A DNA stretch of 64,000 bases from an uncultured Pelagibacteraceae bacterium. Its GTDB lineage: Bacteria > Pseudomonadota > Alphaproteobacteria > Pelagibacterales > Pelagibacteraceae. A program made the position numbers and the translations under genes. A model generated the notes under the pieces. It was not told the origin of the DNA and did no database searches. It saw only the letters and a program-made list of their open reading frames with translations. The DNA is taken from assembly GCA_902593845.1 (NCBI GenBank), contig CACJJV010000004.1, positions 1 to 64,000 of the forward strand. The letters are read 5' to 3'. Numbering within the stretch: the first letter of the stretch is position 1; each line of letters begins with the position of its first letter. Shown in pieces: positions 14,664 through 24,653 of the stretch.

Positions 14664-15556
14664 GAAATATATTAATTATAGGCTGTGGGTTATTAGGTTC
14701 TTCTTTAGTAAGGAGGATTTCAAAAAAAAAAATAGCAAAAAAAATATTTATTTATGAAAAATCAAAATCTAATATCGCTAAAATAAAAAGTCTTAGATTA
14801 CCTGGAACAATTGTTAAGTCTCTTAAAGATGGTTTGGTAAATTCAAACTTAGTGATTGTTTGCACATCAACGAGTGAATATAAAAAACTTATTATTAAAA
14901 TTAATAAAACTATTTCGCCAAAGACACTTATTACTGATGTTGGATCTTCAAAAATAGAGTCATCAAAAATTATTAAAAAATTTTTGAAGCGTGGTGTAAA
15001 TTGGATAAGGAGTCACCCTATCGCTGGATCAGAGGTGAGTGGACCAGAATTTGGAAAAGCTGATATGTTTGAAGATAAATGGTGTGTATTAATTAAGGAT
15101 AAAAAAACAAGTTCTAAGAATTTAAAATTTTTAATTTCTTTTTGGAAAAAGATGGGCTCAAAAACTGTTATTATGAACTCTGAAAAACATGACAAAGTTT
15201 TTTCTATCACAAGTCATTTACCACATTTAATAGCCTATAATTTGGTTAAATCAGCTCAAGATTTTGAAAAAATACTCAAATTTGGGCTTATCAAATACAG
15301 TGCTGGGGGGTTGAGAGATTTTTCAAGAATAGCTGCTTCAAATGAGATTATGTGGAGAGATATTTTCTTTGATAATAAGGTTAACGTTACAAAAGCGATA
15401 GACTTATTTATCAAAAATTTAAAATCTTTCAAAAAAGACATAAATTCTAAAAATAATAAATCAATTTTAAAAAAATTATCTCAGACTAAAAAAGTTAGGT
15501 CTAAAATTATTAAATTAAAACAGGATGTAAACAAACCTGACTTTGGGAGAGATTAA
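14660..15556 (+). CDS. tyrC: Prephenate/arogenate dehydrogenase
   Basis: IIGCGLLGSSLVRRI, TDVGSSK, RSHPIAGSEVSGPEFGKADMFEDKW. Confidence 0.92.
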   Translation: MRNILIIGCGLLGSSLVRRISKKKIAKKIFIYEKSKSNIAKIKSLRLPGTIVKSLKDGLVNSNLVIVCTSTSEYKKLIIKINKTISPKTLITDVGSSKIESSKIIKKFLKRGVNWIRSHPIAGSEVSGPEFGKADMFEDKWCVLIKDKKTSSKNLKFLISFWKKMGSKTVIMNSEKHDKVFSITSHLPHLIAYNLVKSAQDFEKILKFGLIKYSAGGLRDFSRIAASNEIMWRDIFFDNKVNVTKAIDLFIKNLKSFKKDINSKNNKSILKKLSQTKKVRSKIIKLKQDVNKPDFGRD

Positions 15557-16305
15557 ATATTACTAATATTACTTACTTTTTTAACTTTCAGATTTGCGGT
15601 TTTATCAATTAATTTAATTGTTTGCACTGTTGGCATTATTATCACCTTTTTTTTTGGTCCATAAGCATGAATAAATCTAGACTTATTTAGACATATACCG
15701 ACATGTCCTTTCCAAAACACGATGTCTCCTTTAAGATGATTTCTACCTCTTTTTCTTTTACAAAATCTTATTTGATCTTTTGTATCTCTTGGAAAAAATA
15801 TTCTATTGTAATAAAAATAGATTTGAATTAATGCTGAACAATCAATTCCAACACAGGTTTTTCCGCCCCATAAGTATTTTGTGTTTAAAAAACATTTGAA
15901 TATTTTAATATAATTTTTTTCATGATGATCAATATTTTTGACATCAGTTTTTTTGATCCATTTATTTTTTTCAAATTCTATATACTTTTTATTTTCATTT
16001 CGTTTACAAACACCAGATCCATAATATAGATAATGGTTTGAAGACAAAAATCTTTTACCTCTTTTAAAGAAAATTCTAGATTTAATTTTTGAAATTTTAT
16101 GCGAGGGTTTAAAATTTTCTAAAAACTTATCCTTTTTTATATATCCAATATAATTGTCATAATGAGTTTTTATTTTTATATATTTTTTTCTTTTCAATAG
16201 AATCTTAAATTTCTCTCCATATAAAATTTGTGAAACTACCTCAGAATTTGGAGATGGTTTAAAGTAAATGTTAGCTACAGATTTATTTAAAAAATTATTT
16301 TTCAC
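15553..16305 (-). CDS. SH3-domain NlpC/P60 family cell-wall hydrolase
   Basis: TKYLWGGKTCVGIDCSALIQIYF catalytic Cys region, RDTKDQ, HVGICL; N-terminal SH3-like. Confidence 0.85.
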   Translation of the reverse strand: MKNNFLNKSVANIYFKPSPNSEVVSQILYGEKFKILLKRKKYIKIKTHYDNYIGYIKKDKFLENFKPSHKISKIKSRIFFKRGKRFLSSNHYLYYGSGVCKRNENKKYIEFEKNKWIKKTDVKNIDHHEKNYIKIFKCFLNTKYLWGGKTCVGIDCSALIQIYFYYNRIFFPRDTKDQIRFCKRKRGRNHLKGDIVFWKGHVGICLNKSRFIHAYGPKKKVIIMPTVQTIKLIDKTANLKVKKVSNISNI

Positions 16306-17686
16306 TTAGTTGTAGTTTATTTTTCATAATCCATAGGATTATTAAAGAAGGAATGACCATTAGCGCAGTTAAAATAAAAAATATTCCCCAATCACCATTT
16401 AACCAATCAACAAGGGCGCCCGAGGAGGAGGCTAAAGTTGTTCTACCAGCGGTGCCTATTGAGGCTAAGAGCGCATATTGAGTTGCTGTATAGGCTCTGT
16501 CTACGAGCATAGATATAAAGGCTACAAAAGCTACTGTTGCAAATGCAGCAGCTATATCGTCAAAAATAACTGCAATAGCAAATAAAAATTCTGATTTATC
16601 GCTCCAGGCCAATACACTAAATAAAAGGTTTGTACTTGCCATCATTACTCCAGCAAAAAACATCGCTTTTAAAACACCGGATCTTATTACAAAAAGTCCA
16701 CCTAAAAGAGTAAACGTCACAGTAGTGATCCAACCTAACGTTTTAGAGTAAATAGCGATATCCGACTTACTAAAACCTATTTCTTTATAAAAAATTATAG
16801 ACATCCTTCCAAGAAATGCTTCGCCCACTTTAAATAAAAAAACAAATCCTAAAATTCCTAAAGCAATCGAAAAGCCATTTTTTTTAAAAAAACTAATGAT
16901 TGGACCACTAATTGTTCCAGCAACCCAGGTTATCAATTTTGTAAATATATTTTCTTTTTTAAATTGAGATGATATCAATTTATCATTTTCTTTTTGTTGA
17001 TTTTGTCTCTCTAAATTTCCAGCCTCGTTAACGAACATTAAGCCAATGTTCATTAAAATTACTAAAATCCCCAAAATTAAGAAAGTTAGTTGCCAATAAT
17101 TTTCAAAACCAATGTTTTGTAGAATATCTGCTGCAAATAATGATAGTACCCCACCTAACTTGTATCCTGTCCACCAACCGACAACCGCCATTGCGGCTCC
17201 AGCAGCCATGGATTTTCCCTCATTCTCACCAATCTGTTCAATTCTTAAAGCATCAACTGTTATATCTTGAGTTGATGATGCTATAGCAATTATTAAGCCT
17301 ACTGAAACAACTAAAGCTAAATTTTCAGATGGATCGAGTAAACTCCAAAGAGCGAGTGAGAGTAAGATGATAATTTGCATCAAAACAATCCATCCTCTTC
17401 TGTGACCTATTTTTTTTGTTAAATATGGTATTTGTATTCTATCTATTAAAGGTGCCCATAAATAATTAAATGCGTAAACTGCAAAAATTAATCCAGCCCA
17501 TCCAACAGTTGATCTACTTAATCCATCTTCTTTTAACCATAAACTTAGACTACTTCCAATCAAAACCCATGGAAAACCTGATATTGCACCAAGCAATAAA
17601 ATTTTGAGCATTCTTTTGTCAAAATAAACCGAGAACATTTCAGAAAGAGAATTTTTTTTAATTTCTATCAAATTTAATTCCTCCAA
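16295..17686 (-). CDS. AmpG-like MFS transporter (muropeptide permease family)
   Basis: GAISGFPWVLIGSSLSLWLKEDGLSRSTVGWAGLIFAVYAFNYLWAPLIDR, multi-TM. Confidence 0.8.
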   Translation of the reverse strand: MEELNLIEIKKNSLSEMFSVYFDKRMLKILLLGAISGFPWVLIGSSLSLWLKEDGLSRSTVGWAGLIFAVYAFNYLWAPLIDRIQIPYLTKKIGHRRGWIVLMQIIILLSLALWSLLDPSENLALVVSVGLIIAIASSTQDITVDALRIEQIGENEGKSMAAGAAMAVVGWWTGYKLGGVLSLFAADILQNIGFENYWQLTFLILGILVILMNIGLMFVNEAGNLERQNQQKENDKLISSQFKKENIFTKLITWVAGTISGPIISFFKKNGFSIALGILGFVFLFKVGEAFLGRMSIIFYKEIGFSKSDIAIYSKTLGWITTVTFTLLGGLFVIRSGVLKAMFFAGVMMASTNLLFSVLAWSDKSEFLFAIAVIFDDIAAAFATVAFVAFISMLVDRAYTATQYALLASIGTAGRTTLASSSGALVDWLNGDWGIFFILTALMVIPSLIILWIMKNKLQLSEK

Positions 17687-19113
17687 AAAGATGGTAAAAA
17701 TAATACAAGGATTGCAAATAATTCCAATCTACCCAAAATCATACCAAAGCTTAAAATCCACTTAGAGACATCAGGTAGGGATGAAAAATTTCCGTTTGGC
17801 CCAATAGTTGAACCTAGGCCAGGTCCTACATTTGAAATAGATGTTGCAGCACCAGAAATTGAGGTAATAAAGTCAAGACCCGTCAAAGATAACAATGCTG
17901 TAATCGCAAAAAAAATTACCAAGTACATATAAATGAAAGAGATAATTGATGCAGTAAATTTATCATCAACAGGACTTTGATTATATTTTAGAACAAAAAT
18001 GCCCTTAGGATAAATAATTTTTTTAAGTTGATTCAAAACAAATGAATAAAGTATTTGAAATCTAAATATTTTTATACCACAGGTTGTTGAGCCAGCACAT
18101 CCACCAATAAACATTAGACCTATAAATATAATTAAAGGAAATCCACCCCAGTTATCAAATTGCGCATTTACATATCCAGTTCCTGTTAAAATTGAGATTA
18201 CATTGAATAAAACTGTTCTGAAGTTTAGTTCAGACGATTTATCTAAAAACAAATAAATTGATAAGATCAAAATACTTATTAAGATTATTTTCAAAAAAGT
18301 TCTAATTTGAATATCTGAAAAAAATATTCTTCTATTACCGTTTAAGAATTTGATATAAGCGATAAAAGGTAAACTTCCCAAGATAATAAAAATCATTGCT
18401 GAAATTTCTATTGAAAAACTGTTAAAGAAACCAATGGACTCGTTATAGTTTGAAAAACCCCCAGTTGCTATTGTTGTCATAGAATGGGTTATACTATCAA
18501 AAGTATTCATCCCAAGAATTTTATATGATATTGCGCAAAGAGTAGTGAGACCTGAATAAATATAAATTAATCTCAATGCAATTTCTTTTGATTTAGGAAG
18601 AATTTTTTCCGATGAGTCACTGTTAGAAATTTTGAATAATTGCATACCACCAACATTCATTATTGGCATCAAAGTGATCGCCATAACAATTATTCCAATA
18701 CCACCCAACCATTGAAGAATTGCTCTCCAAAGCAAAATTGCTTTGGGCATCTCCTCTAAATTTGGAATGATTGTTGAACCAGTTGTTGTAATGCCTGACA
18801 TACTCTCAAAAAATGCATTGGTAAACGAAAAATTGACTTCAGAAAATATTAGAGGAAGTGAGCCAAAAATTGCGATACTTAGCCAAGATAACGCAGTCAA
18901 TAAAAAAGCTTGCTGTAAATTTAACTTCTTATCATGATCAAGATTAGATAAAAAAAATAGTGTACCAAAAATAATTGTAATAATTGAGGCACCAAAAAAA
19001 GAGGAGTCGATTTCTTTAAAAAAAAATTGAACAAATATTGGGATCAACATAAAAATTCCAAGAATTATTTGAAGAATTCCAAGTGTAAAAAAAACAGTTT
19101 TATAATTAGACAT
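17674..19113 (-). CDS. trkH: TrkH family potassium uptake protein
   Basis: SGITTTGSTI, LQWLGGIGIIVMAITLMP, GGCAGSTTCGIKIFR. Confidence 0.92.
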   Translation of the reverse strand: MSNYKTVFFTLGILQIILGIFMLIPIFVQFFFKEIDSSFFGASIITIIFGTLFFLSNLDHDKKLNLQQAFLLTALSWLSIAIFGSLPLIFSEVNFSFTNAFFESMSGITTTGSTIIPNLEEMPKAILLWRAILQWLGGIGIIVMAITLMPIMNVGGMQLFKISNSDSSEKILPKSKEIALRLIYIYSGLTTLCAISYKILGMNTFDSITHSMTTIATGGFSNYNESIGFFNSFSIEISAMIFIILGSLPFIAYIKFLNGNRRIFFSDIQIRTFLKIILISILILSIYLFLDKSSELNFRTVLFNVISILTGTGYVNAQFDNWGGFPLIIFIGLMFIGGCAGSTTCGIKIFRFQILYSFVLNQLKKIIYPKGIFVLKYNQSPVDDKFTASIISFIYMYLVIFFAITALLSLTGLDFITSISGAATSISNVGPGLGSTIGPNGNFSSLPDVSKWILSFGMILGRLELFAILVLFLPSFWRN

Positions 19114-19201
19114 TTTGATAGAACATTATTTTATGGTAAATAAATTTCAACTCTATAAGAATAAGTTAAAGCGTTAATTTAAGATTTTATTTGAATTAAT
19201 C

Positions 19202-20764
19202 ATGATTAAAAAAGAGAATTTTGATAAAACAAGTGCATGGCCTTTCGTTGAAGCAAAAAAAATGCTTCGAGAAAGAAAATCTTTTATAGAAAAAAAAGGC
19301 AAAATAATTCTCCAAACAGGTTATGGTCCTAGTGGCCTTCCACATATAGGAACTTTTGGAGAAGTTGCAAGGACATCAATGATTGTAAATGCACTAAAAC
19401 ATTTGACTGATTTACCAACTGAAATCATTACTTTTTCAGATGATATGGATGGTCTTAGAAAAGTACCTGACAACGTTCCACAAAAAGAATTATTAGAAAA
19501 AAATTTACACAAACCACTTACTAATGTGCCTGATCCCTTTCAAAAATTTAATAGTTTTGGTGAGCATAATAATGAAATGTTAAAAAAATTTTTAAACAAT
19601 TTTAAATTTAAATATAGTTTTAAAAGTTCAACATCACTTTATAAATCAGGTTTCTTTAACTCTTCTCTACAAATTATTTTAGAGAATTATGATGGTATAA
19701 TGAATATAATACTTCCTACACTAGGAAAAGAGAGACAAAAAACTTACAGTCCATTTCTTCCAATTTGTCCGGTTACAGGTCATGTTCTAGAAATACCTGT
19801 AAAAAATATTAATAAAGAAAAATCTATTATTGTTTTTGATAATAATGGAAAAGATTTGGAAACAAGCATTTATGATGGAAATTGCAAATTACAGTGGAAA
19901 GTTGATTGGGCTATGAGATGGTATGCACTAGATGTTGATTTTGAAATGTATGGAAAAGATCTTATAGAGAGCGCAATACTTTCAACAAAAATTATCAAAT
20001 TGATTGGAAAAACAAATCCCTCAGGGTTTGCATATGAACTATTTTTGGATGAAAAAGGAGAGAAGATTTCAAAATCAAAGGGAAACGGCATTACTATTGA
20101 TCAATGGTTAGAGTATGCTTCCCCTGAAAGTTTGTCGCTGTATATGTATCAAAATCCAAAAAGAGCAAAAAAACTTTATAAAGAAATAGTTTCAAAAACT
20201 GTCGATGATTATTTGGATCTGATTGAGAAAGCAAAAAATCAAAATGAGTTGCAGCTACTTATGAATCCTGTGTGGCATGTTCATAATAGTTTGGTGCCTA
20301 AAGAAAATATGATTATGTCGTTTTCGATGTTATTAAACTTGGTCGAAACAAGTAATGCTGACAGCAAAGAACTTCTTTGGAAATTTGTTAAAAAATATAA
20401 AAAAGACATTTCTGAGAAAGATAATCCTATCTTTGATAATTTAGTAGGATATGCAATAAAATATTTTAACGACGTAATAAAATTGAAAAAAAAATATAAA
20501 AAGCCTAATGGTGAAGAAAAAAAAGCTTTAGAAGCTCTGGTAAAAACTTTAGATAAATGTGACGACAAAATGAAACCAGAAGATATTCAAACAATGATAT
20601 ATTCGACTGGTAAAGAAAATGGATACACTGAGAACCTTCGAGATTGGTTTAAATTAATTTATGAAGTAGTTTTTGGAGACGAAAATGGACCAAGGATGGG
20701 TTTTTTTATAAGTTTTTTTGGTGTGAAAGAAACAAAAGATCTTATATTAAATAAAATTAAATAA
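19202..20764 (+). CDS. lysK: Lysyl-tRNA synthetase, class I
   Basis: TGYGPSGLPHIGTFGEVART (HIGH-like), EKISKSKGNG (KMSKS-like), WPFVEAK. Confidence 0.94.
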   Translation: MIKKENFDKTSAWPFVEAKKMLRERKSFIEKKGKIILQTGYGPSGLPHIGTFGEVARTSMIVNALKHLTDLPTEIITFSDDMDGLRKVPDNVPQKELLEKNLHKPLTNVPDPFQKFNSFGEHNNEMLKKFLNNFKFKYSFKSSTSLYKSGFFNSSLQIILENYDGIMNIILPTLGKERQKTYSPFLPICPVTGHVLEIPVKNINKEKSIIVFDNNGKDLETSIYDGNCKLQWKVDWAMRWYALDVDFEMYGKDLIESAILSTKIIKLIGKTNPSGFAYELFLDEKGEKISKSKGNGITIDQWLEYASPESLSLYMYQNPKRAKKLYKEIVSKTVDDYLDLIEKAKNQNELQLLMNPVWHVHNSLVPKENMIMSFSMLLNLVETSNADSKELLWKFVKKYKKDISEKDNPIFDNLVGYAIKYFNDVIKLKKKYKKPNGEEKKALEALVKTLDKCDDKMKPEDIQTMIYSTGKENGYTENLRDWFKLIYEVVFGDENGPRMGFFISFFGVKETKDLILNKIK

Positions 20765-21810
20765 TGTTTTCAAATTTAAGATCTTTAATTTTTAAATTAG
20801 ATCCCGAGACGGCTCATAGTTTAGCGATAAAGTCACTAAAATTTAATTTTATTCCAAATATTTTAGATGAAGAAAAAAATAATCCTCTTTTTAAGACTAA
20901 ATTATTTAATAAAGAAATAGAAAATCCAATTGGTATGGCAGCAGGATTTGATAAGAATGCCGAGGTATATAATTCATTGTTCAATTTAGGGTTTGGTTTC
21001 GTCGAAGTAGGAACTGTTACACCATTAGAACAATACGGAAATCCCAAACCTAGAGTTTTTAGACTAGTAGAAGATGAGGCCCTGATAAATAGACTTGGTT
21101 TCAATAATCAAGGTTCAAAAAATATTGCAGATCGAATTAAAAAAAATAATCCAACTGGATTACTTGGAATAAATATTGGACCTAATAAAGACTCAGAAGA
21201 TAGAACAAATGATTATATACAGTGTTTAAAAATGTTTAACGGGGTCTCTGATTATATCACTGTTAATATTTCCTCACCAAACACCGAAGATTTAAGAAAC
21301 TTTCACGATCAAAAAAAATTAGATGATCTTTTAAAACTAATAGAAAAAGAGAAGAGAAATCTTAACTCTAAAACACCTATAGCGGTAAAAGTATCACCAG
21401 ATATTAATGATAAAGAAATTATGAAAATTTCTGAAGTGCTTTTAGATAACAAGATAGAAGCTGCTATAATTTCTAACACATCTGATACAACAAGAGAAAA
21501 TTTACAAAATACTCAAAGCCATCAAAAAGGAGGATTATCCGGGAAACCTATTGAGTTAAAGTCCTCAGAGTTAATCAGAAAATTTTATAAAGTTTTAAAA
21601 GGCAGAATTAAAATTATAGGCGTAGGTGGTGTGGACTCTGGCAGATCTGCTTATCAAAAATTTTTAGCAGGAGCTGATTATTTACAACTTTATACAGGCA
21701 TGGTTTTTAGAGGTCCAAATATTGTTGGTCTAATTAAAAAAGAACTAAAGGAAATACTATTAAAAGATGGTGTAAAAAACTTTAATGAAATAGTAGGAAA
21801 AAAGGATTAG
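20764..21810 (+). CDS. pyrD: Quinone-dependent dihydroorotate dehydrogenase
   Basis: NPIGMAAGFDKNAEVYNSLFNLGFGFVEVGTVTP, GVGGVDSGRSAYQKFLAGADYLQLYTGMV. Confidence 0.96.
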   Translation: MFSNLRSLIFKLDPETAHSLAIKSLKFNFIPNILDEEKNNPLFKTKLFNKEIENPIGMAAGFDKNAEVYNSLFNLGFGFVEVGTVTPLEQYGNPKPRVFRLVEDEALINRLGFNNQGSKNIADRIKKNNPTGLLGINIGPNKDSEDRTNDYIQCLKMFNGVSDYITVNISSPNTEDLRNFHDQKKLDDLLKLIEKEKRNLNSKTPIAVKVSPDINDKEIMKISEVLLDNKIEAAIISNTSDTTRENLQNTQSHQKGGLSGKPIELKSSELIRKFYKVLKGRIKIIGVGGVDSGRSAYQKFLAGADYLQLYTGMVFRGPNIVGLIKKELKEILLKDGVKNFNEIVGKKD

Positions 21811-21825
21811 AATAATCTAATAAAC

Positions 21826-21854
21826 TTGACGCCATCAATATCTCACTTTATATA
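21826..21854 (+). promoter_or_regulatory. Putative sigma-70 promoter for rpmB
   Basis: TTGACG-N17-TATATA, only 12 nt between the -10 and the rpmB ATG. Confidence 0.7.
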
Positions 21855-21866
21855 GTCGAACAAATT

Positions 21867-22181
21867 ATGACAAAAAAATGTGAATTAACTGGAAAAAATC
21901 CAATGAAAGGTCATAACGTTAGTCATGCTAACAATAAAACAAAAAGAAGATTCTTACCTAATTTAAAAAAAGTAAAATTTACAAGTGAACTTTTAAAAAG
22001 AAGCTTAAAATTAACAGTGAGTAATGCAGGGGTTAGATCAGTAGATAAAAAAGGTAGTTTTGATGAATTTCTAAAATCTGTAAAAAATAAAAATTTATCT
22101 CCTAGATTAAAAAAACTAAAAAAAAGTTTATTAATTAAATCTCCATTTCAAAAAAAAACTGCACAATCTAAAACAGCTTAA
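21867..22181 (+). CDS. rpmB: 50S ribosomal protein L28
   Basis: [30 protein letters not shown]. Confidence 0.96.
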   Translation: MTKKCELTGKNPMKGHNVSHANNKTKRRFLPNLKKVKFTSELLKRSLKLTVSNAGVRSVDKKGSFDEFLKSVKNKNLSPRLKKLKKSLLIKSPFQKKTAQSKTA

Positions 22182-22735
22182 TGAGTAAATCATTTTTACT
22201 TCTATCATTTTTGATGGGTGTTGTTGTCCTATCCTCTAATTATCTTGTTCAATTTCCAATTAATTATTATGGTTTAAATGAAATATTAACCTACGGAGCT
22301 TTCTCTTATCCGATCGCTTTTTTAATTACAGATTTAGCTAATAGATCTTATGGAAAAAGAGTTGCAAGAAAAATTGTATATTTTGGCTTTGTACTAGGAA
22401 TTGGTTTTACAGTTATATTTTCTACTGATTTTGCAGATCTTATATCTATTCGTATAGCTATTGGGTCTGGAATTGCATTTTTAACTGCACAATTATTAGA
22501 TGTCCAAATATTTGATAGATTAAGAAAGAAAGAATGGTTTGTTGCACCATTAACATCTTCAATGATTGGTTCAACAATCGATACATTTTTGTTTTTTTCG
22601 ATATCATTTTATGGGACTGGTGTGCCATGGGTTACACTTTCTCTCGGAGATTTGATTGTAAAAGTAATAGTAGCTTTGATAATGTTAATACCATTCAGAT
22701 TACTTTTAAAAACTTTCAAGCCAATTAAAGCTTAA
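22181..22735 (+). CDS. VUT/YhhQ family (queuosine precursor) transporter
   Basis: FSYPIAFLITDLANRSYGKRVARKIVYFG, AFLTAQLLDVQIFDRLR. Confidence 0.85.
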   Translation: MSKSFLLLSFLMGVVVLSSNYLVQFPINYYGLNEILTYGAFSYPIAFLITDLANRSYGKRVARKIVYFGFVLGIGFTVIFSTDFADLISIRIAIGSGIAFLTAQLLDVQIFDRLRKKEWFVAPLTSSMIGSTIDTFLFFSISFYGTGVPWVTLSLGDLIVKVIVALIMLIPFRLLLKTFKPIKA

Positions 22736-23607
22736 ATCAAAAACTTATAAGACAATATTTTATAAGCGAGCTTTGCAACAAGAAAGTTATATGAATTAAA
22801 ACCTTTAATAGGTGCTAATTCATTGATGTCAGCACCAACAATGTTTGAATTTTTTGCAGCAATTTTAATTATATTGAGTGTCTCATCCCATAATAATCCA
22901 CCAGGTTCAGGAGTCCCAGTGGCTGGCATGATACTTGAGTCGAAACCATCGACATCAAATGTTAAATAAACTGTCTTATTTTTTATAAGTTTTTTAAATT
23001 TTGTTAAATCCCACTTTGATTTATCTTTTGCCCAAAAAATATTTATTCTTGATTTATTCTTTTTTAAAAATGGAATTTCACTCTCTGATATATTTCTGAT
23101 CCCAAAAGATATTAATGATATATTTTTATGGTCTAAGCACCTTCTAATTGCTGATGCATGAGAGAACTTTTCACCATTGTAACTATTTCTTAAATCAGCA
23201 TGGGCATCGAAATGTAAGAGACAAATTTTTTTGTATTTTTTAACAAATGGATAAATACATCCGGGTGTAATTGAATGTTCTCCTCCAAACGTGATTGGAA
23301 AAAGTCTTTTATCTAAAATTTCTTTATTTATATTTGACATTTTCTCAAGAGCCTTTTTGATATTTCTATGAATCTTAAAGGGCTTTAATGTTTTAATCCC
23401 AATTTTTTTATAAGGCTCACAATTTAGCTCTTCATCATATAATTCCACTTGATGAGAAGCCTTTATAATTTCTTTAGGTCCATTTCTGGTGCCACCACCA
23501 TAACTAACAGTTTTCTCAAGTCCAAATGGAACCACAACAACCTTTTCTTTGAAATTAAATTTATTGTCGACTCCTAAAAATCCATTTCTGTTTGATAAAT
23601 ACTTCAA
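22732..23607 (-). CDS. speB: Agmatinase/ureohydrolase family protein
   Basis: FGGEHSITPG, LLHFDAHADLRNSYNGEKFSHASAIRR, LTFDVDGFDSSIMPATGTPEPGG. Confidence 0.82.
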   Translation of the reverse strand: MKYLSNRNGFLGVDNKFNFKEKVVVVPFGLEKTVSYGGGTRNGPKEIIKASHQVELYDEELNCEPYKKIGIKTLKPFKIHRNIKKALEKMSNINKEILDKRLFPITFGGEHSITPGCIYPFVKKYKKICLLHFDAHADLRNSYNGEKFSHASAIRRCLDHKNISLISFGIRNISESEIPFLKKNKSRINIFWAKDKSKWDLTKFKKLIKNKTVYLTFDVDGFDSSIMPATGTPEPGGLLWDETLNIIKIAAKNSNIVGADINELAPIKGFNSYNFLVAKLAYKILSYKFLI

Positions 23608-23609
23608 TT

Positions 23610-24653
23610 TTACTCAAAAATTTTTGTGAATTTTTTCTTGTCTCTATTTTTCCACTCACCTCTGTGATAAGCGTCACTAGCTATTAGGGGTAGTACACTA
23701 GTGGCTTCAGCAAATACCATTTGTTCTTTTGTGACATCAACTTTACCCCATGAACTTGCTTCTTTTAATGTTGAACTACTGCATGCACCGTCTCTAGAGT
23801 CGGCTACTGTGATTTGCACCGCATATTTATGCATGTCAACTTCCTTGCCTAATAATTCAGCACAAATTACGGTGTCTTGAATAAAATTTTTTGGAACACC
23901 ACCACCAATCATAAATAGACCTGATCCCTCCGAGCGTATTTTAATTTCAGTCAATTCTCTAAATTCTCTTATAGAGTCAATAGTCATATGCTTTTTTGGA
24001 TTTTTTTCTTGATGTATAACTAAACCAAATCCAGCACTGGAGTCGGTGAAAGCTGGGCAAAAAATTGGAACATCATTATCGTATGCTGTTTCAATCAAAG
24101 AGTCTTTTTTAATAGAATTTTTTTTTAAATATTTACCCATTTCTTTAATAAATTCTCTAGACGTATAGCTTCTAGGCTCCAAGGTATCCGCGATTTCACA
24201 TATTTTTTTATCACAAATCTGTAACTCATCTTCGTCTATGTATGTGTCGTAAATTCTATCGATATAATTTTTTCTTAATTCAGTATCATCTTGGAATTGA
24301 GATCCTTGATAGTGTTTAAAACCAAGAGCTTCAAAAAAATCCATATCAATTATTGAAGCGCCAGTCGCTACTATTGCATCAACCATATTATATTTAACTA
24401 AATCTTTATAAATATTCATACAACCGGCAGCAGATGTTGAACCTGCTAATGTTAAAAAAATTGTACATTCTTTGTCTTTCAACATTTCATTATAAATATT
24501 GGCTGCGTTTGCTGTTTCTCTTGAAACAAAAGACATTTTTTCCATGGAAGAGATAATTTTTCTAGAATCGAATGATGTAATATCAATATGCTCTACAGGT
24601 TTTTTTAAGAAATCTTTTTTACTGTTGTGACCAAGATTTTTATTTTCTGACAT
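23610..24653 (-). CDS. Deoxyhypusine synthase-like (probable homospermidine biosynthesis) protein
   Basis: FLTLAGSTSAAGC, GGGVPKNFIQDT, SRDGACSSSTLKEASSWGKV (SWGK matches the DHS catalytic lysine region). Confidence 0.85.
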   Translation of the reverse strand: MSENKNLGHNSKKDFLKKPVEHIDITSFDSRKIISSMEKMSFVSRETANAANIYNEMLKDKECTIFLTLAGSTSAAGCMNIYKDLVKYNMVDAIVATGASIIDMDFFEALGFKHYQGSQFQDDTELRKNYIDRIYDTYIDEDELQICDKKICEIADTLEPRSYTSREFIKEMGKYLKKNSIKKDSLIETAYDNDVPIFCPAFTDSSAGFGLVIHQEKNPKKHMTIDSIREFRELTEIKIRSEGSGLFMIGGGVPKNFIQDTVICAELLGKEVDMHKYAVQITVADSRDGACSSSTLKEASSWGKVDVTKEQMVFAEATSVLPLIASDAYHRGEWKNRDKKKFTKIFE

